DNA from: JBGSUZ01 sp963677505 | GTDB taxonomy: Bacteria; Bacillota; Clostridia; Peptostreptococcales; Acidaminobacteraceae | Length of the DNA: 34,147 nt | Direction of reading: 5' to 3' | Assembly (NCBI GenBank): GCA_963677505.2 | Contig: CAXXWB010000015.1 | Coordinates: forward strand, 1 to 34,147 | Shown: positions 24,287-32,718 of the stretch, piece after piece | Position numbering within the stretch: position 1 is the stretch's first letter | How the letters are laid out: each line of letters opens with the position of its first letter | Position numbers and translations under genes: made by a program | Notes under the pieces: model-generated | Database searches by the model: none | Told to the model about the DNA's origin: nothing | What the model saw: only the letters and a program-made list of their open reading frames with translations

Positions 24287-25294
24287 ATGCTATCACTCAT
24301 CCGAAGCGGTCCAAGAATATTGGCCTTTTCCAGTCGAAATATTGACGACTTATTTAATTGCATGCTAGACTCCTTCGAAGGGGAGCCTTGCGATTTGACT
24401 TCTGCCTTTGATATTGCAAGAGAAGATCATACGATTATTTTTATTGCAAAAGAAATGAAACCGGTTCTCACGACTCAGGATATTCTTAAAATGCTGGTGA
24501 TTAAAACCTCTCCTGCCACTATTCTCTGCCACTTAATTTCAGGTAAAAGAACTGATTTGGTAGATGAAGTCCGTACAGCGCCACGTACATTAATTATGCG
24601 TGCCCCAGGGGACCAAGAAGCTATTTTAAATCAAATGCATGAAGATTTAGGCGGCACCATCAGCACTTTTTCTGAGATCATTAGCCACGGCAACGAAAAC
24701 ACTACTTTGATTGCCCTTACTGCTCGTCCACTAAATCACGGCGTTCAAACGACTGATCTTTATGAAAAAGTTCTCAGGCTAGATGGCAATCACTACGAAT
24801 CCTTAAAAGAATTGAGAATGCATGCCCTCCAATACCTAAACATTGGCATAGCCAATAGAGATTGGAATGAAATAGAAATACGAATTTATGACCGCTATGG
24901 CGCTTATAAACTCCACTACGACCGTCTCATTAGCATTTTTGAAACCTTGGAATTTGGCATTGTTCTTGGAGAGTCTTGGTCAAAAGATTACCCTCGCCTC
25001 TTCATGTCTGTGGAAGTCTATCGTGTGCGCTTCTTCACCTTTTTCGACGCCAAAACCATTAAACGGGTTCTCCTCGGCATGGAATATTTAGATGACGGCA
25101 CTCGTATGGTAGATTATGATGTTTATGTCGACAATAAGAAAATAGGCTGGACCGATGCCTTACTCCCATCTGACCCTCGTGCCAGAAGTTTAGCGGGCGT
25201 CACCTCCCGAGGTGAGTTACTGAGCAAGTTAGCACCCTCTGATTTGGATGAACTGTTGGAAATTGAATCTCTCATTGTAAAAACAAGAAGTTAG
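24287..25294 (+). CDS. Protein of unknown function (335 aa)
   Basis: I do not recognise this family. Two parts are visible. Residues 1-150 look alpha/beta, with ILAFSSRNIDDLFNCML, THTIIFIAKE-like strand pieces and a central hydrophobic strand TLIALTARPL; the middle (about 175-250) contains IEIRIYDRYGAYKLHYDRL and FGIVLGESWSKDYPRLFMSV. The end is beta-rich with RMVDYDVYVDNKKIGWTDALLPSDP and then an acidic helix LAPSDLDELLEIESLI. There is no signal peptide, membrane helix or Cys/His cluster. AGGAGG lies 5 bases before the ATG at 24287. It is between the phosphoesterase and LapA-like genes on the same strand, so it probably works with them. Codon use looks normal. Confidence 0.7.
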   Translation: MLSLIRSGPRILAFSSRNIDDLFNCMLDSFEGEPCDLTSAFDIAREDHTIIFIAKEMKPVLTTQDILKMLVIKTSPATILCHLISGKRTDLVDEVRTAPRTLIMRAPGDQEAILNQMHEDLGGTISTFSEIISHGNENTTLIALTARPLNHGVQTTDLYEKVLRLDGNHYESLKELRMHALQYLNIGIANRDWNEIEIRIYDRYGAYKLHYDRLISIFETLEFGIVLGESWSKDYPRLFMSVEVYRVRFFTFFDAKTIKRVLLGMEYLDDGTRMVDYDVYVDNKKIGWTDALLPSDPRARSLAGVTSRGELLSKLAPSDLDELLEIESLIVKTRS

Positions 25295-25332
25295 CTTTAT
25301 TAGAACTTTAAATATACCCAAGGAGGTCACTT

Positions 25333-25680
25333 ATGCAGTTCAGATTTGTCAGCGCTTTATTTTTTGCCGTACTGGTTACCTTATTTGCAGTGGTCAACGC
25401 CAAGGCTGTTGATGTCAATTTGCTCATTTCACAAATTCGCCTGTCCCTCGCTGTCATCATTTTTGGTTCAGCCACGATAGGTGCCTTGATTGTGGCTCTT
25501 TTAGGAACTGTGAAACACATGTCTATGCTCATGAAAATAAAAGGATTGGAAAAAACTGTCCAATCTCAGACAAAAGAAATAGACGATTTAAAAAGTCAAC
25601 TTCCTTTGTTAGAAATTGAAGAAACACCTGCGCTTTCCAGTGAATCAGCTGAAATCAATGACTTTTCCAATCCTGAATAA
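25333..25680 (+). CDS. LapA-domain (DUF1049) membrane protein
   Basis: The 115-residue protein has two membrane helices at about 5-24 and 38-60, with the LapA pattern FAVVNAKAVDVNLLISQIRLSLAVIIFGSATIGALIVAL spread over 18-56 (a loop of V-D-V-N...QI/L then S-LA-II..S...GAL). A coiled-coil segment at 65-95 and an acidic, Ser/Glu-rich tail follow. In Gram-negatives LapA acts in lipopolysaccharide assembly with a TPR protein; in Gram-positives the role is unknown, and no TPR partner is present. AAGGAGGT precedes the ATG by 6 bases. It is last in the phosphatase operon, closed by the terminator at 25693. Confidence 0.85.
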   Translation: MQFRFVSALFFAVLVTLFAVVNAKAVDVNLLISQIRLSLAVIIFGSATIGALIVALLGTVKHMSMLMKIKGLEKTVQSQTKEIDDLKSQLPLLEIEETPALSSESAEINDFSNPE

Positions 25681-25692
25681 ATCAAAAAAAAT

Positions 25693-25725
25693 AAAAAAAC
25701 GCTAACTGGTATAAGCGTTTTTTTA
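25693..25725. terminator. Terminator of the phosphatase-LapA operon
   Basis: AAAAAACGCT pairs with AGCGTTTTTT across a 10-base loop, followed by a T-rich tail. It sits 12 bases after the LapA-like stop and may also serve the converging alcohol dehydrogenase gene. Confidence 0.9.
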
Positions 25726-25794
25726 TTTTTTTGTTAAATGGACTTATTGAGATCGTTCAGTTGTGGGGACAAAACGACCGAAGAGATGGGGCAT

Positions 25795-26952
25795 TTATAT
25801 TTCTAAAGCAGATTTGCCATAGAATGCACATTCGTAAATCTTTTTAACATCTTCTGGTGAAGAATTTCTTGGGTTTGTCAAAGTACAAGGATCATCAAAA
25901 GCATTCTTGCTCATGCGCTCTAATACTTCCAAGAATTTGGCTTCGCTGATTTCTACTTCTGTTACTTCTTTTAATGTTAATGGAATATTTACTTGTTTGC
26001 TTAGACCTTTAAGGGCATCTGTTAAGTTTTCAATACCAAGATCTTTTTCAAGCTTAGTAATTTTATCTGTACCTTTACGGTTATAATCTACAATGTATGG
26101 CATTAAAATAGCATTGGCAAGACCGTGAGTAATGCCGAATTCGCCGCCAATTTTATGGGCTAAACTGTGAATAAGACCCAGAGATGCGTTTGTAAATGCC
26201 ATACCTGCAAGAGCAGATGCATTGTGCATATCTTCTCTGGCTTTAATATCATCACCTTTGCTATAGGCCTTTGGCAATTGATTAAACACTAAACGGATAG
26301 CTTCATAAGCCAATGGGTCTGTGTAACAAGTTGCCGCAGTTGAGGTATAAGCTTCAACGGCGTGAGCCATAACATCCATGCCTGTATTAGCTGTAATATG
26401 AGGTGGCATTTTAGCTGGAATATTGGCATCTAAAAGGGCTATATCTGGTGTCATTTCATAAGAAACCAATGGGTACTTAATATGGTTTTTTGTATCTGTA
26501 ATAACTGAAAACGCTGTAATTTCAGAAGCTGTACCACTTGTTGAAGGCACTGCAATAAATTTAGCTTTTGTTCTGAGTTTGGGGAACTTGCCCGCTACTA
26601 AATCTTCAAACTTAGTGTTAGGGTATTCATAATACACCCACATGATTTTAGCCGCATCTAGAGCAGAACCGCCGCCAATAGCAATGATCCAATCAGGGTT
26701 AAAGGCTTCCATTTCCTTACCGCCTCTTACAACTGTTTCAATTGAAGGATTTGGTTCAACCCCATCTACAATAGAAACGGTCATGCCAGCTTTTTCCAGC
26801 TGCTTTTTAGCTTCGTCTAAGAAACCAGAACGAAGCATTGAACTACCCCCAGTTACGAGTGTTGCTCTTTTACCTTCCAATGTTGCTAAGTGGCTTAAAG
26901 CACCTTCACCAAATACGATATCCTTTGGAACTCTAAATCCTTGCAATCCCAT
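25795..26952 (-). CDS. Iron-containing alcohol dehydrogenase
   Basis: The 385-residue enzyme is a group III (iron) alcohol dehydrogenase. It has the NAD(P)-binding GGGSALDAAK at 93-102, PSTSGTASEIT at 136-146, and the metal ligands Asp193 and His197 in MDVMAHAVEAY, His262 in IHSLAHKIGG and His276 in ITHGLANAI, aligning with the FucO ligands. The family reduces aldehydes to alcohols with NAD(P)H during fermentation (butanol, 1,3-propanediol or lactaldehyde types); the opening GFRVPKDIVFGEGAL fits the butanol-dehydrogenase-like branch. AGGAGG lies 8 bases before the ATG. It is divergent from an AraC regulator, which is a likely controller, across about 250 bases. Confidence 0.93.
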   Translation of the reverse strand: MGLQGFRVPKDIVFGEGALSHLATLEGKRATLVTGGSSMLRSGFLDEAKKQLEKAGMTVSIVDGVEPNPSIETVVRGGKEMEAFNPDWIIAIGGGSALDAAKIMWVYYEYPNTKFEDLVAGKFPKLRTKAKFIAVPSTSGTASEITAFSVITDTKNHIKYPLVSYEMTPDIALLDANIPAKMPPHITANTGMDVMAHAVEAYTSTAATCYTDPLAYEAIRLVFNQLPKAYSKGDDIKAREDMHNASALAGMAFTNASLGLIHSLAHKIGGEFGITHGLANAILMPYIVDYNRKGTDKITKLEKDLGIENLTDALKGLSKQVNIPLTLKEVTEVEISEAKFLEVLERMSKNAFDDPCTLTNPRNSSPEDVKKIYECAFYGKSALEI

Positions 26953-27205
26953 GTGTTTTTCCTCCTAAATTTGAATTTTCAACTTTGCTTTTTTAGTTTG
27001 TTAAAAATTTCGTTATCTTTACAAGGTCTTTTCTTTGAAGCGATTGACTTCTGAACCGTTCTAAAATATGATTACTACAAGAGTTATTCTACCTATATCG
27101 CTTTTGTAAAACTACCTTGTTTTTTAAAAAATAGCTCTTATTTGAATGAATTTGTATATTTTTTAACATTCTTTTATCATTCCTTCCGAAAGGAGATTGG
27201 CACCT

Positions 27206-28042
27206 ATGCTTAACACTTTTGACCAAGAATTGGAGCGGTTGGACGGCATTGAAACGGACTTTCTTCGAATTTTATATTACGATTTACCGAAAAACTTTAG
27301 CGGCACTTATCAGTCCCACGCCTATACAAGGTTTTGCACCATTCTAAAGGGTGAAAAGCATATTGCTATAAAAGACAGAGCTTTTACCTATGATAAAAGT
27401 CAGTTTCTTCTATTACCAGCCCATACCGAGGTACAAATGGACATTGACCAACCTACAAGAGCTATGGTTTTCGAATTAAACGATGCTCTATTTGATCAAG
27501 TCATTCGTCAATCACAATTAGGCTCTTCTACTACTTTCACCCAACAAGCTTTGAAAGATGTCTTTCTTCAGTCTAATGACATGCAACTATTTGACGCCAT
27601 ACAACATATAACAGAAATGACTGTACAAAATGGTCAGTCTGAACATTTCTTATTGGATTTATACGCTCAAAAATTGGTCTATCACTTGCTCAGAATTAAA
27701 CCCATTGGGGACCAGATTTTAAGCGGCACAGGAAATCCAATGCAACGTGCCATCGACTATATGTCCGTTCATTTAAATGAGCCCATAACCATTCACTCCA
27801 TCGCCAAAAAACTTCAGATGAGTGAATCTAATTTTAGTCATGCTTTTAAAAAGCAGATGGGTCTTACACCACAAAAATACCTACATCAGCTTAAAATGAA
27901 AAAGGCCGTTGAACTCCTTAAATCTGTAAATGTCACCGAAGCCGCCTTAGACCTTGGGTATGAAAATCCGTCTCATTTTATAAGGCTTTTTAAAGATGCC
28001 TATGGGTTAACGCCAAAACAATATCAGAAATTTCATGGTTAA
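27206..28042 (+). CDS. AraC-family transcriptional regulator
   Basis: The 278-residue protein has an N-terminal cupin-like sensing domain (about 1-150, with YTRFCTILKGEKHIAIKD and FLLLPAHTEVQMD) and a C-terminal double HTH. The HTH shows PITIHSIAKKLQMSESNFSHAFKKQMG, in which the first recognition helix lies, then LTPQKYLHQLKMKKAVELL and the second motif EAALDLGYENPSHFIRLFKDAYGLTPKQYQ. The cupin form suggests control by a small molecule such as a fermentation substrate or product. AGGAGA lies 9 bases before the ATG at 27206; an in-frame TTG overlaps the ribosome site. Divergent placement from the alcohol dehydrogenase gene makes that gene the first candidate target. Confidence 0.92.
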   Translation: MLNTFDQELERLDGIETDFLRILYYDLPKNFSGTYQSHAYTRFCTILKGEKHIAIKDRAFTYDKSQFLLLPAHTEVQMDIDQPTRAMVFELNDALFDQVIRQSQLGSSTTFTQQALKDVFLQSNDMQLFDAIQHITEMTVQNGQSEHFLLDLYAQKLVYHLLRIKPIGDQILSGTGNPMQRAIDYMSVHLNEPITIHSIAKKLQMSESNFSHAFKKQMGLTPQKYLHQLKMKKAVELLKSVNVTEAALDLGYENPSHFIRLFKDAYGLTPKQYQKFHG

Positions 28043-28054
28043 TTTTCTAAATAA

Positions 28055-28083
28055 TTGAAATTATACCTTCTATATGCTATCAT
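28055..28083 (+). promoter_or_regulatory. Promoter of the S41-type peptidase gene
   Basis: TTGAAA (28055-28060) and TATCAT (28078-28083) are 17 bases apart, a good sigma-A promoter. It lies about 50 bases before the peptidase ATG, in the AT-rich gap after the AraC gene. Confidence 0.7.
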
Positions 28084-28135
28084 TCTAATATAAAAAATAT
28101 TTTATACGACGTGATATGATATGGAGGTATTATCA

Positions 28136-29422
28136 ATGCACTTTAAAAAGAAGGCTCATCCAATTGCAATTATCTTTTTAATATTTGCCATCATCATTGG
28201 CATTACCACTTATTTGGTCGGCACAAATTCAAATTCGAAGGCTTTAACCTTTGAACCTACTGGAGATCCTTTTCAAGACGATGCCCTTTATCTTGTAAAT
28301 TTAATCGAAACCAGCCACCCCGCCTTTATAAAGGGGCAACCCGAGGGTTATGCCGAAGCCAAAGACCTTTTTCTTAACCAAGCTAAGGGGGAACTGTCAG
28401 ACTCTACTTTTAAATTTATGGTCAACACCTTCTTAACAAGTTTACACGATGGACACACTCAGTTGTCTTGGTATGTGGGTAAACAATTAGATATTGAGTG
28501 GCAATATTCAAAAGGACACCTCTACTTATTGGATGAAGTAGGTCGCCTTACAGATCAAAGAATTACGGCCATTGGTGGCGTCTCAGACAAAGACCTCTTC
28601 ACTATCATCGATCAATTGGTACCTGCTGAAAATGAATCTGCTCTTCTTCTCAACTATGAAAACTACGCAAATGGAGAACGCGTTTTAGAATATGCAAATG
28701 CCCAGATTAGCGACTCCGCATTGGTTGAACTCACAGACAATTCGGGCAACTCCATTCTTAAAGAGTATCCGTTTGTTAATAAATCAAATAAAGATTGGCA
28801 AAATAACAGGGTTAGCACTAAAACATTAAACTCAAATACCCTATTAATCACGATGGGGATCTGTGAAGAAAATCAAGAATTGGATCAAGCCATTAGTACT
28901 TTAAAGAATTCTATGAACAACGGGACAAAAAGGGTTATTGTCGATCTGAGAAATAATCCTGGAGGAAATTCAAACGCCTGTACCCAACTCCTAGATGCAA
29001 TGGGTAAAAGAGGTGGTTCTTATGGCTGTACCATTAGGTATTCACCATTGGCCAAAGATCAAAGAGGCTATAGTCAAAGTAAAGGGTATGAAACATACGA
29101 CAATGATCCAAGTACTGCTGTAAATTCTGATATTGAGCTGTTTGTCATTACTAACGAAAGAACTTTTAGCTCTGCAACCATGATGGCCACTTGGACACGC
29201 GATGGCGGACTGGGCAAAATTGTTGGACAACCTAGCAGTAATTCTCCAAATAGTTATGGCGATGTCCTCTATTTTACCCTTCCTAACACTAAGTTTGAAG
29301 GTTCCCTTTCCCATAAACAGTTTATTCGACCTGCTGGTCTTGGGAATAAAGAAACCAGTATCATCCCTGACTTTTTATTAGACTCTCAAGAAGATCCCAT
29401 TGCCTTTATTTTAAAATTGTAA
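28136..29422 (+). CDS. Membrane-anchored S41-family peptidase-like protein
   Basis: The 428-residue protein has one membrane helix at about 9-30 and an extracytoplasmic domain. FMVNTFLTSLHDGHTQLSWYV matches the tail-specific-protease entry helix; the catalytic core holds RVIVDLRNNPGGNSNACTQLL, then FVITNERTFSSATMMATW with the likely nucleophile Ser in FSSAT, and KIVGQPSSNSPNSYGDVLYF. This is the TSPc/S41 fold, but the PDZ domain is missing and the family's Lys four residues after the Ser is not clear, so activity is uncertain. GGAGGT lies 9 bases before the ATG at 28136; an earlier in-frame ATG overlaps the ribosome site. It is monocistronic or loosely followed by the next unit. Confidence 0.85.
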   Translation: MHFKKKAHPIAIIFLIFAIIIGITTYLVGTNSNSKALTFEPTGDPFQDDALYLVNLIETSHPAFIKGQPEGYAEAKDLFLNQAKGELSDSTFKFMVNTFLTSLHDGHTQLSWYVGKQLDIEWQYSKGHLYLLDEVGRLTDQRITAIGGVSDKDLFTIIDQLVPAENESALLLNYENYANGERVLEYANAQISDSALVELTDNSGNSILKEYPFVNKSNKDWQNNRVSTKTLNSNTLLITMGICEENQELDQAISTLKNSMNNGTKRVIVDLRNNPGGNSNACTQLLDAMGKRGGSYGCTIRYSPLAKDQRGYSQSKGYETYDNDPSTAVNSDIELFVITNERTFSSATMMATWTRDGGLGKIVGQPSSNSPNSYGDVLYFTLPNTKFEGSLSHKQFIRPAGLGNKETSIIPDFLLDSQEDPIAFILKL

Positions 29423-29514
29423 TTAAAACTTTATCAAATTACTCAATTCCTGTGTACCAGTGCCTATAATCGGGTAAAAACTTCTCAAATCATAAAATGA
29501 CGAGGCGTGGTGCT

Positions 29515-29961
29515 ATGAACAAAGGGTTTGTATTAAGCAACTTCATAAATATTGACAACGAATTAGAACGCTTATTTTCAGGCTCAGCTCTTAGACCTCT
29601 GATTGATGGCGCCTTAATTCTCATATATAATGCAGACTGTTCGGAAATATCCTTATCTAAAAAGGTTATGAAAAGCGGCGGTCTTCTCTACGATGAAAGA
29701 ACTGTTCTCGATTATCTCGGAAAGAATGCCATGCAAAAAATTTCTGATCAGCTCTATGTCACCTTTGAAAATACCGACGATTTTTTCCTGACAGATTTAA
29801 CACTTTTCACGCCGTCCTCCACTGTCAGTGAAAAAGTTGCCGATTTTGTTCTACTATCTAAAAAACCTATTTCCCAAGGCCAAATTGAAGCAGAAAAGCA
29901 TTTATTTCTAAGTTTAGAATATATGTTTTACTATATTACAAGCATTGGTCATGGCCTATGA
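29515..29961 (+). CDS. Small protein of unknown function, coupled to the HD-GYP gene
   Basis: The 148-residue soluble protein is not one I recognise. It has an alpha/beta pattern: a start NKGFVLSNFINIDNELERLF, a strand GALILIYNADCSEISLSKK, a strand DQLYVTFENTDDFFLTDLTLF, and a closing helix EKHLFLSLEYMFYYITS. This could be a small sensory domain of the GAF or cache kind, but no motif proves it. I choose the ATG at 29515, preceded by GAGG; an ATG 18 bases further up is possible. Its last 11 bases overlap the ATG of the HD-GYP gene, a strong sign that the two products act together, perhaps as sensor and output. Confidence 0.6.
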   Translation: MNKGFVLSNFINIDNELERLFSGSALRPLIDGALILIYNADCSEISLSKKVMKSGGLLYDERTVLDYLGKNAMQKISDQLYVTFENTDDFFLTDLTLFTPSSTVSEKVADFVLLSKKPISQGQIEAEKHLFLSLEYMFYYITSIGHGL

Positions 29962-31195
29962 AAAATTGTATTTAATGATAGATGTTTACACGGAGCTTTT
30001 GCTTAATAAAACCAGTTATTTGCCACATCATATGACAAATGTGGCCTATTGGTCTGTCTTGCTTTCCAATGAATTTAAGCTCTCTTCAGATGACCAAGAC
30101 ACCCTGTATTTTGCCGCGTTGATTTACGATGTTGGCATTTTACTCGTTCCCGACGAAATTATCAACAAACCCGATAAATTGACAGAAGATGAATTTGACA
30201 TTATCAAACAGCATCCTATAAAAGGTGCTCGCATTGCAGAATCTTCACTTTACGGCATTCCCTTCTTTAAAGGAATACCAGAGATTGTGAAACATCATCA
30301 CGAAAACTACGACGGCACAGGGTATCCAAGTGGTCTGAAAAAAGAAGAAATTCCACTTCTGAGTCGTATTCTCAACGTGGCGGACAGTGTTGATGCTATG
30401 CTGTCTCAGCGTTCTTACCGACCTGCCCTTCATCTGGGCGATGTTATCGATCATCTCTCAAAAAATAAGAGAACCCTTTACGATCCTGACATTGCCAGTG
30501 TTATGATTCGTATTTTAGAAGATCATAAGTTTATTCCTGCAGAAGCTTTAAATGATGCAGACTTTATCCCTCATGCTTCCATTAGCTTCTTCTATAAAAA
30601 TATTAAAGATATTAAAACCTTTACAGGTAATTTAATTGTCAGTAAGCAAAAAGGAAAATTCTTACTCCATGAAACAGAGGAAAGTGTTAGCCATTACAAT
30701 ATCAAAGACGTTCACAGATGCACCCTTAGCTTCTTCAAACAAAATGAGTTTGTAGAATTTTCAACAGATGTCTATGGGATATTAGACGATAAATTCTTTG
30801 TAACCAATTTTGTCTATGTGCCTTCTGACAAATATTTTTCACTCTCATGGACTGGTCGCACTGCATTGTTTTTAGACAATTCAATTATACCTGTCTCCTA
30901 TATCAAACTAGGAGGGAACTCAGTTATTTTGGAATCTGATCTAGAATATTTCAAAGAAATTTCTAGTGCACCTTTAGGTTCTTTAAAACTGGCAATTAAA
31001 GAAAAATTAGGAGAATTAGAGGTCGATGTTCTCATCAACCTGAGAATTGTAAAATATTATAAGACGGGTAAGTCCTATCTTTATAATTGTGCTTTTTTAG
31101 ACGTTCAACCCAATATTTGCGACCAAGTTTTAAAACTTCTCTTTAGAAAACAAATTGAAATGAAAATGAGTAAGCCTGTTCCACCTAAAAAGTAA
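29951..31195 (+). CDS. Degenerate HD-GYP domain protein with a C-terminal extension
   Basis: The 414-residue protein starts with an HD-GYP domain (about 1-190): LPHHMTNVAYWSVLLSNEF, AALIYDVGILLVPDEIINKPDKL, KQHPIKGARIAE, KHHHENYDGTGYPSG and ILNVADSVDAM. Normal members have HDIGK where this one has Tyr59-Asp60-Val-Gly-Ile, so the HD His and the following Lys are replaced, while the GYP, HHE and first His motifs are kept. HD-GYP enzymes cleave cyclic di-GMP; this one may bind it without cleaving. The remaining 220 residues are beta-rich (FKQNEFVEFSTDVYGIL, SLSWTGRTALFLD, YLYNCAFLDVQPNI) and resemble YcgR-N/PilZ domains, although no RxxxR motif is seen. The ATG overlaps the previous gene; a TTG two codons earlier is possible. 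Confidence 0.85.
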   Translation: MAYEKLYLMIDVYTELLLNKTSYLPHHMTNVAYWSVLLSNEFKLSSDDQDTLYFAALIYDVGILLVPDEIINKPDKLTEDEFDIIKQHPIKGARIAESSLYGIPFFKGIPEIVKHHHENYDGTGYPSGLKKEEIPLLSRILNVADSVDAMLSQRSYRPALHLGDVIDHLSKNKRTLYDPDIASVMIRILEDHKFIPAEALNDADFIPHASISFFYKNIKDIKTFTGNLIVSKQKGKFLLHETEESVSHYNIKDVHRCTLSFFKQNEFVEFSTDVYGILDDKFFVTNFVYVPSDKYFSLSWTGRTALFLDNSIIPVSYIKLGGNSVILESDLEYFKEISSAPLGSLKLAIKEKLGELEVDVLINLRIVKYYKTGKSYLYNCAFLDVQPNICDQVLKLLFRKQIEMKMSKPVPPKK

Positions 31196-31239
31196 ATCGA
31201 GTAGTGTTCTTATAAAAAAACCTCGTAAAAATCAGTTAA

Positions 31240-31289
31240 AAAAGGCTTGCAACCTCCCACTCAGGAAGATGCAAGCCTTTAATTTTTTT
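31240..31289. terminator. Terminator between the HD-GYP unit and the hybrid kinase gene
   Basis: AAAGGCTTGCA pairs exactly with TGCAAGCCTTT around an 18-base loop, followed by AATTTTTTT. It separates the converging HD-GYP and hybrid kinase genes. Confidence 0.9.
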
Positions 31290-31313
31290 GCTATTTACAT
31301 ATTTTGCAACAAC

Positions 31314-31971
31314 TTATACGTTTTTTAAATTCATAAGAAGATGGAGGGTATTTTTGGCATTAGCATATTCAAACTCACTAATTTGATTGCACAACAGCCT
31401 TGCTTCATCGCCAAACATCTCTATCAAATAACCGCCTGAGTCTTCAATTAAGTCATTGACAGAGGCATCAAACTCATTGAGGAGCCCTTCTAATTTACTG
31501 AGCAATTCATTCATCTGACTAATGTTAATGGCACCTAGTTTCATTTGATACTGGTCAGGTTGAAGCACTTGACTTACCCTTTCATACTCTTTTAAAAAGC
31601 TATCGATGCTCTTAGCCAACGCCTTAATGTCCGTTTCCAGTTCTTCTCTTTCAATCCGTCCTTTTGACCCAATTTCCAATTTTTTAGCCAACTTTTGAAT
31701 TTCAAAAGCTCCAAGAGTTGCGGATACCCCTTTCAGTGAATGGGCTTTTTTACTCAAAGCATCAAGATCCCCTTCTTTTAGCAAGGCTTCCAAGGCCGAA
31801 GCATCTGATCCATGATTATTGACAAATTGGCCAAGTAGATTAAAGTAACCACGGATATTGCCATTCATGGTCAACAGCCCCGACTGTACATCTAGACCAT
31901 CAAAACTTTGAAGCAGCACTATTTGGCCCTGATCGTCAAAATCTGCCCCTTCAGACTGGCCTTGGCGAAAA
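31314..31971 (-). pseudogene. Hpt domain, C-terminal end of the frameshifted hybrid kinase
   Basis: From about 31971 the frame reads through a linker (EGADFDDQGQIVLLQSFDG, LLTMNGNIRGYFNLLGQFVN) into an Hpt domain: ALEALLKEGDLDALSKKAHSLKGVSATLGAFEIQKLAKKLE, split over two helices, with the phospho-accepting His at codon 31740-31742. Further helices end in FEYANAKNTLHLLMNLKN. Hpt domains relay phosphate between the last receiver of a hybrid kinase and a response regulator. This piece joins the REC-REC piece if one T of the TTTT run on the minus strand (31968-31971) is removed. An independent start upstream in this frame would overlap the receiver and has no good ribosome site. Confidence 0.75.
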
Positions 31972-32643
31972 TTGAATTTCCGTTTCACCGCGGTCACTAG
32001 AAAGCCACTTATATAGGGTTGCATAAAGCTTTTGAGGTTCTACAGGTTTAGACACATGATCGTTCATACCAGCACTCATGCAATTTTCGATATCTTCCTC
32101 GAAAGCATGGGCTGTCATGGCTATGATAGGAATCTCTTTCCACGCTTCAATTTTTCTGATATTTCTAGTGGCTTCCAGTCCGTCCATTATTGGCATTTGC
32201 ACGTCCATTAGGACTAAGTCAAAAGCTTCTTTAGTTGCCATTTCCAGCGCTACCCTTCCGTTCTCAGCTGAGAATATTTCAAGGTCAATAAATTCCAATA
32301 GAGAAATGGCAACTTCTCTGTTGATTGGATTGTCCTCTACTAACATAATCTTTTTACGACCCAAAGTTGTAAATAAGCTTTTAAGCTGCTCCTCGGTAAG
32401 CTGTTCTGAAGCACTAGAAGAACTGGACAAAATACTATTTAAAGCTTCTAATAATTTTATTGGCGTCACTGGCTTAGCCACTACCCGAACCTGTTTCATA
32501 TCTTCGCTGAAACCTCGTTCTATTTCCCCTGCAAAAGCTGTAATCATCATCAGCTCCGGCTGCTTTTTCAAAGGCAATTCCTTAATGGATTTAATCACGT
32601 CCAAGCCATTCATTTCTTCCATGCGATAATCTACAGATATCAA
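31951..32643 (-). pseudogene. Two receiver domains, middle part of the frameshifted hybrid kinase
   Basis: This segment opens inside a receiver domain with SVDYRMEEMNGLDV (likely phospho-Asp5 of the fragment), then MMITAFAGEIE and VVAKPVTPIKL, and after a Ser-rich linker (SSSSSASE) a second, complete receiver. The second has KKIMLVEDNPINREV, phospho-Asp147 in FDLVLMDVQMPIMDG, AMTAHAFEED and VSKPVEP with Lys199. The beginning of the first receiver (VIVIDDDPRVLEIMEEMFQD) is in the upstream piece. Join: one extra T at 32721-32724 and one T missing at 32647-32649 (minus-strand sense) would link the two as YQFEVSSTQSSLEG and DKPFELISVDYR. It is therefore part of one protein, not a stand-alone regulator. 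Confidence 0.78.
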
Positions 32644-32718
32644 CTCAAAGGCTTATCCTCACTGTCTTCTTTTAAAATCATTTTCAAGCCTTCTAAACTT
32701 GATTGTGTAGAAGAAACT

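Noticed and set aside
32078..32629. 183-codon open frame on the plus strand opposite the receiver domains
   Set aside because: It mirrors the coding pattern of the minus-strand receiver domains, which have complete motifs; it has no ribosome site and the product is low-complexity Ser/Ile.
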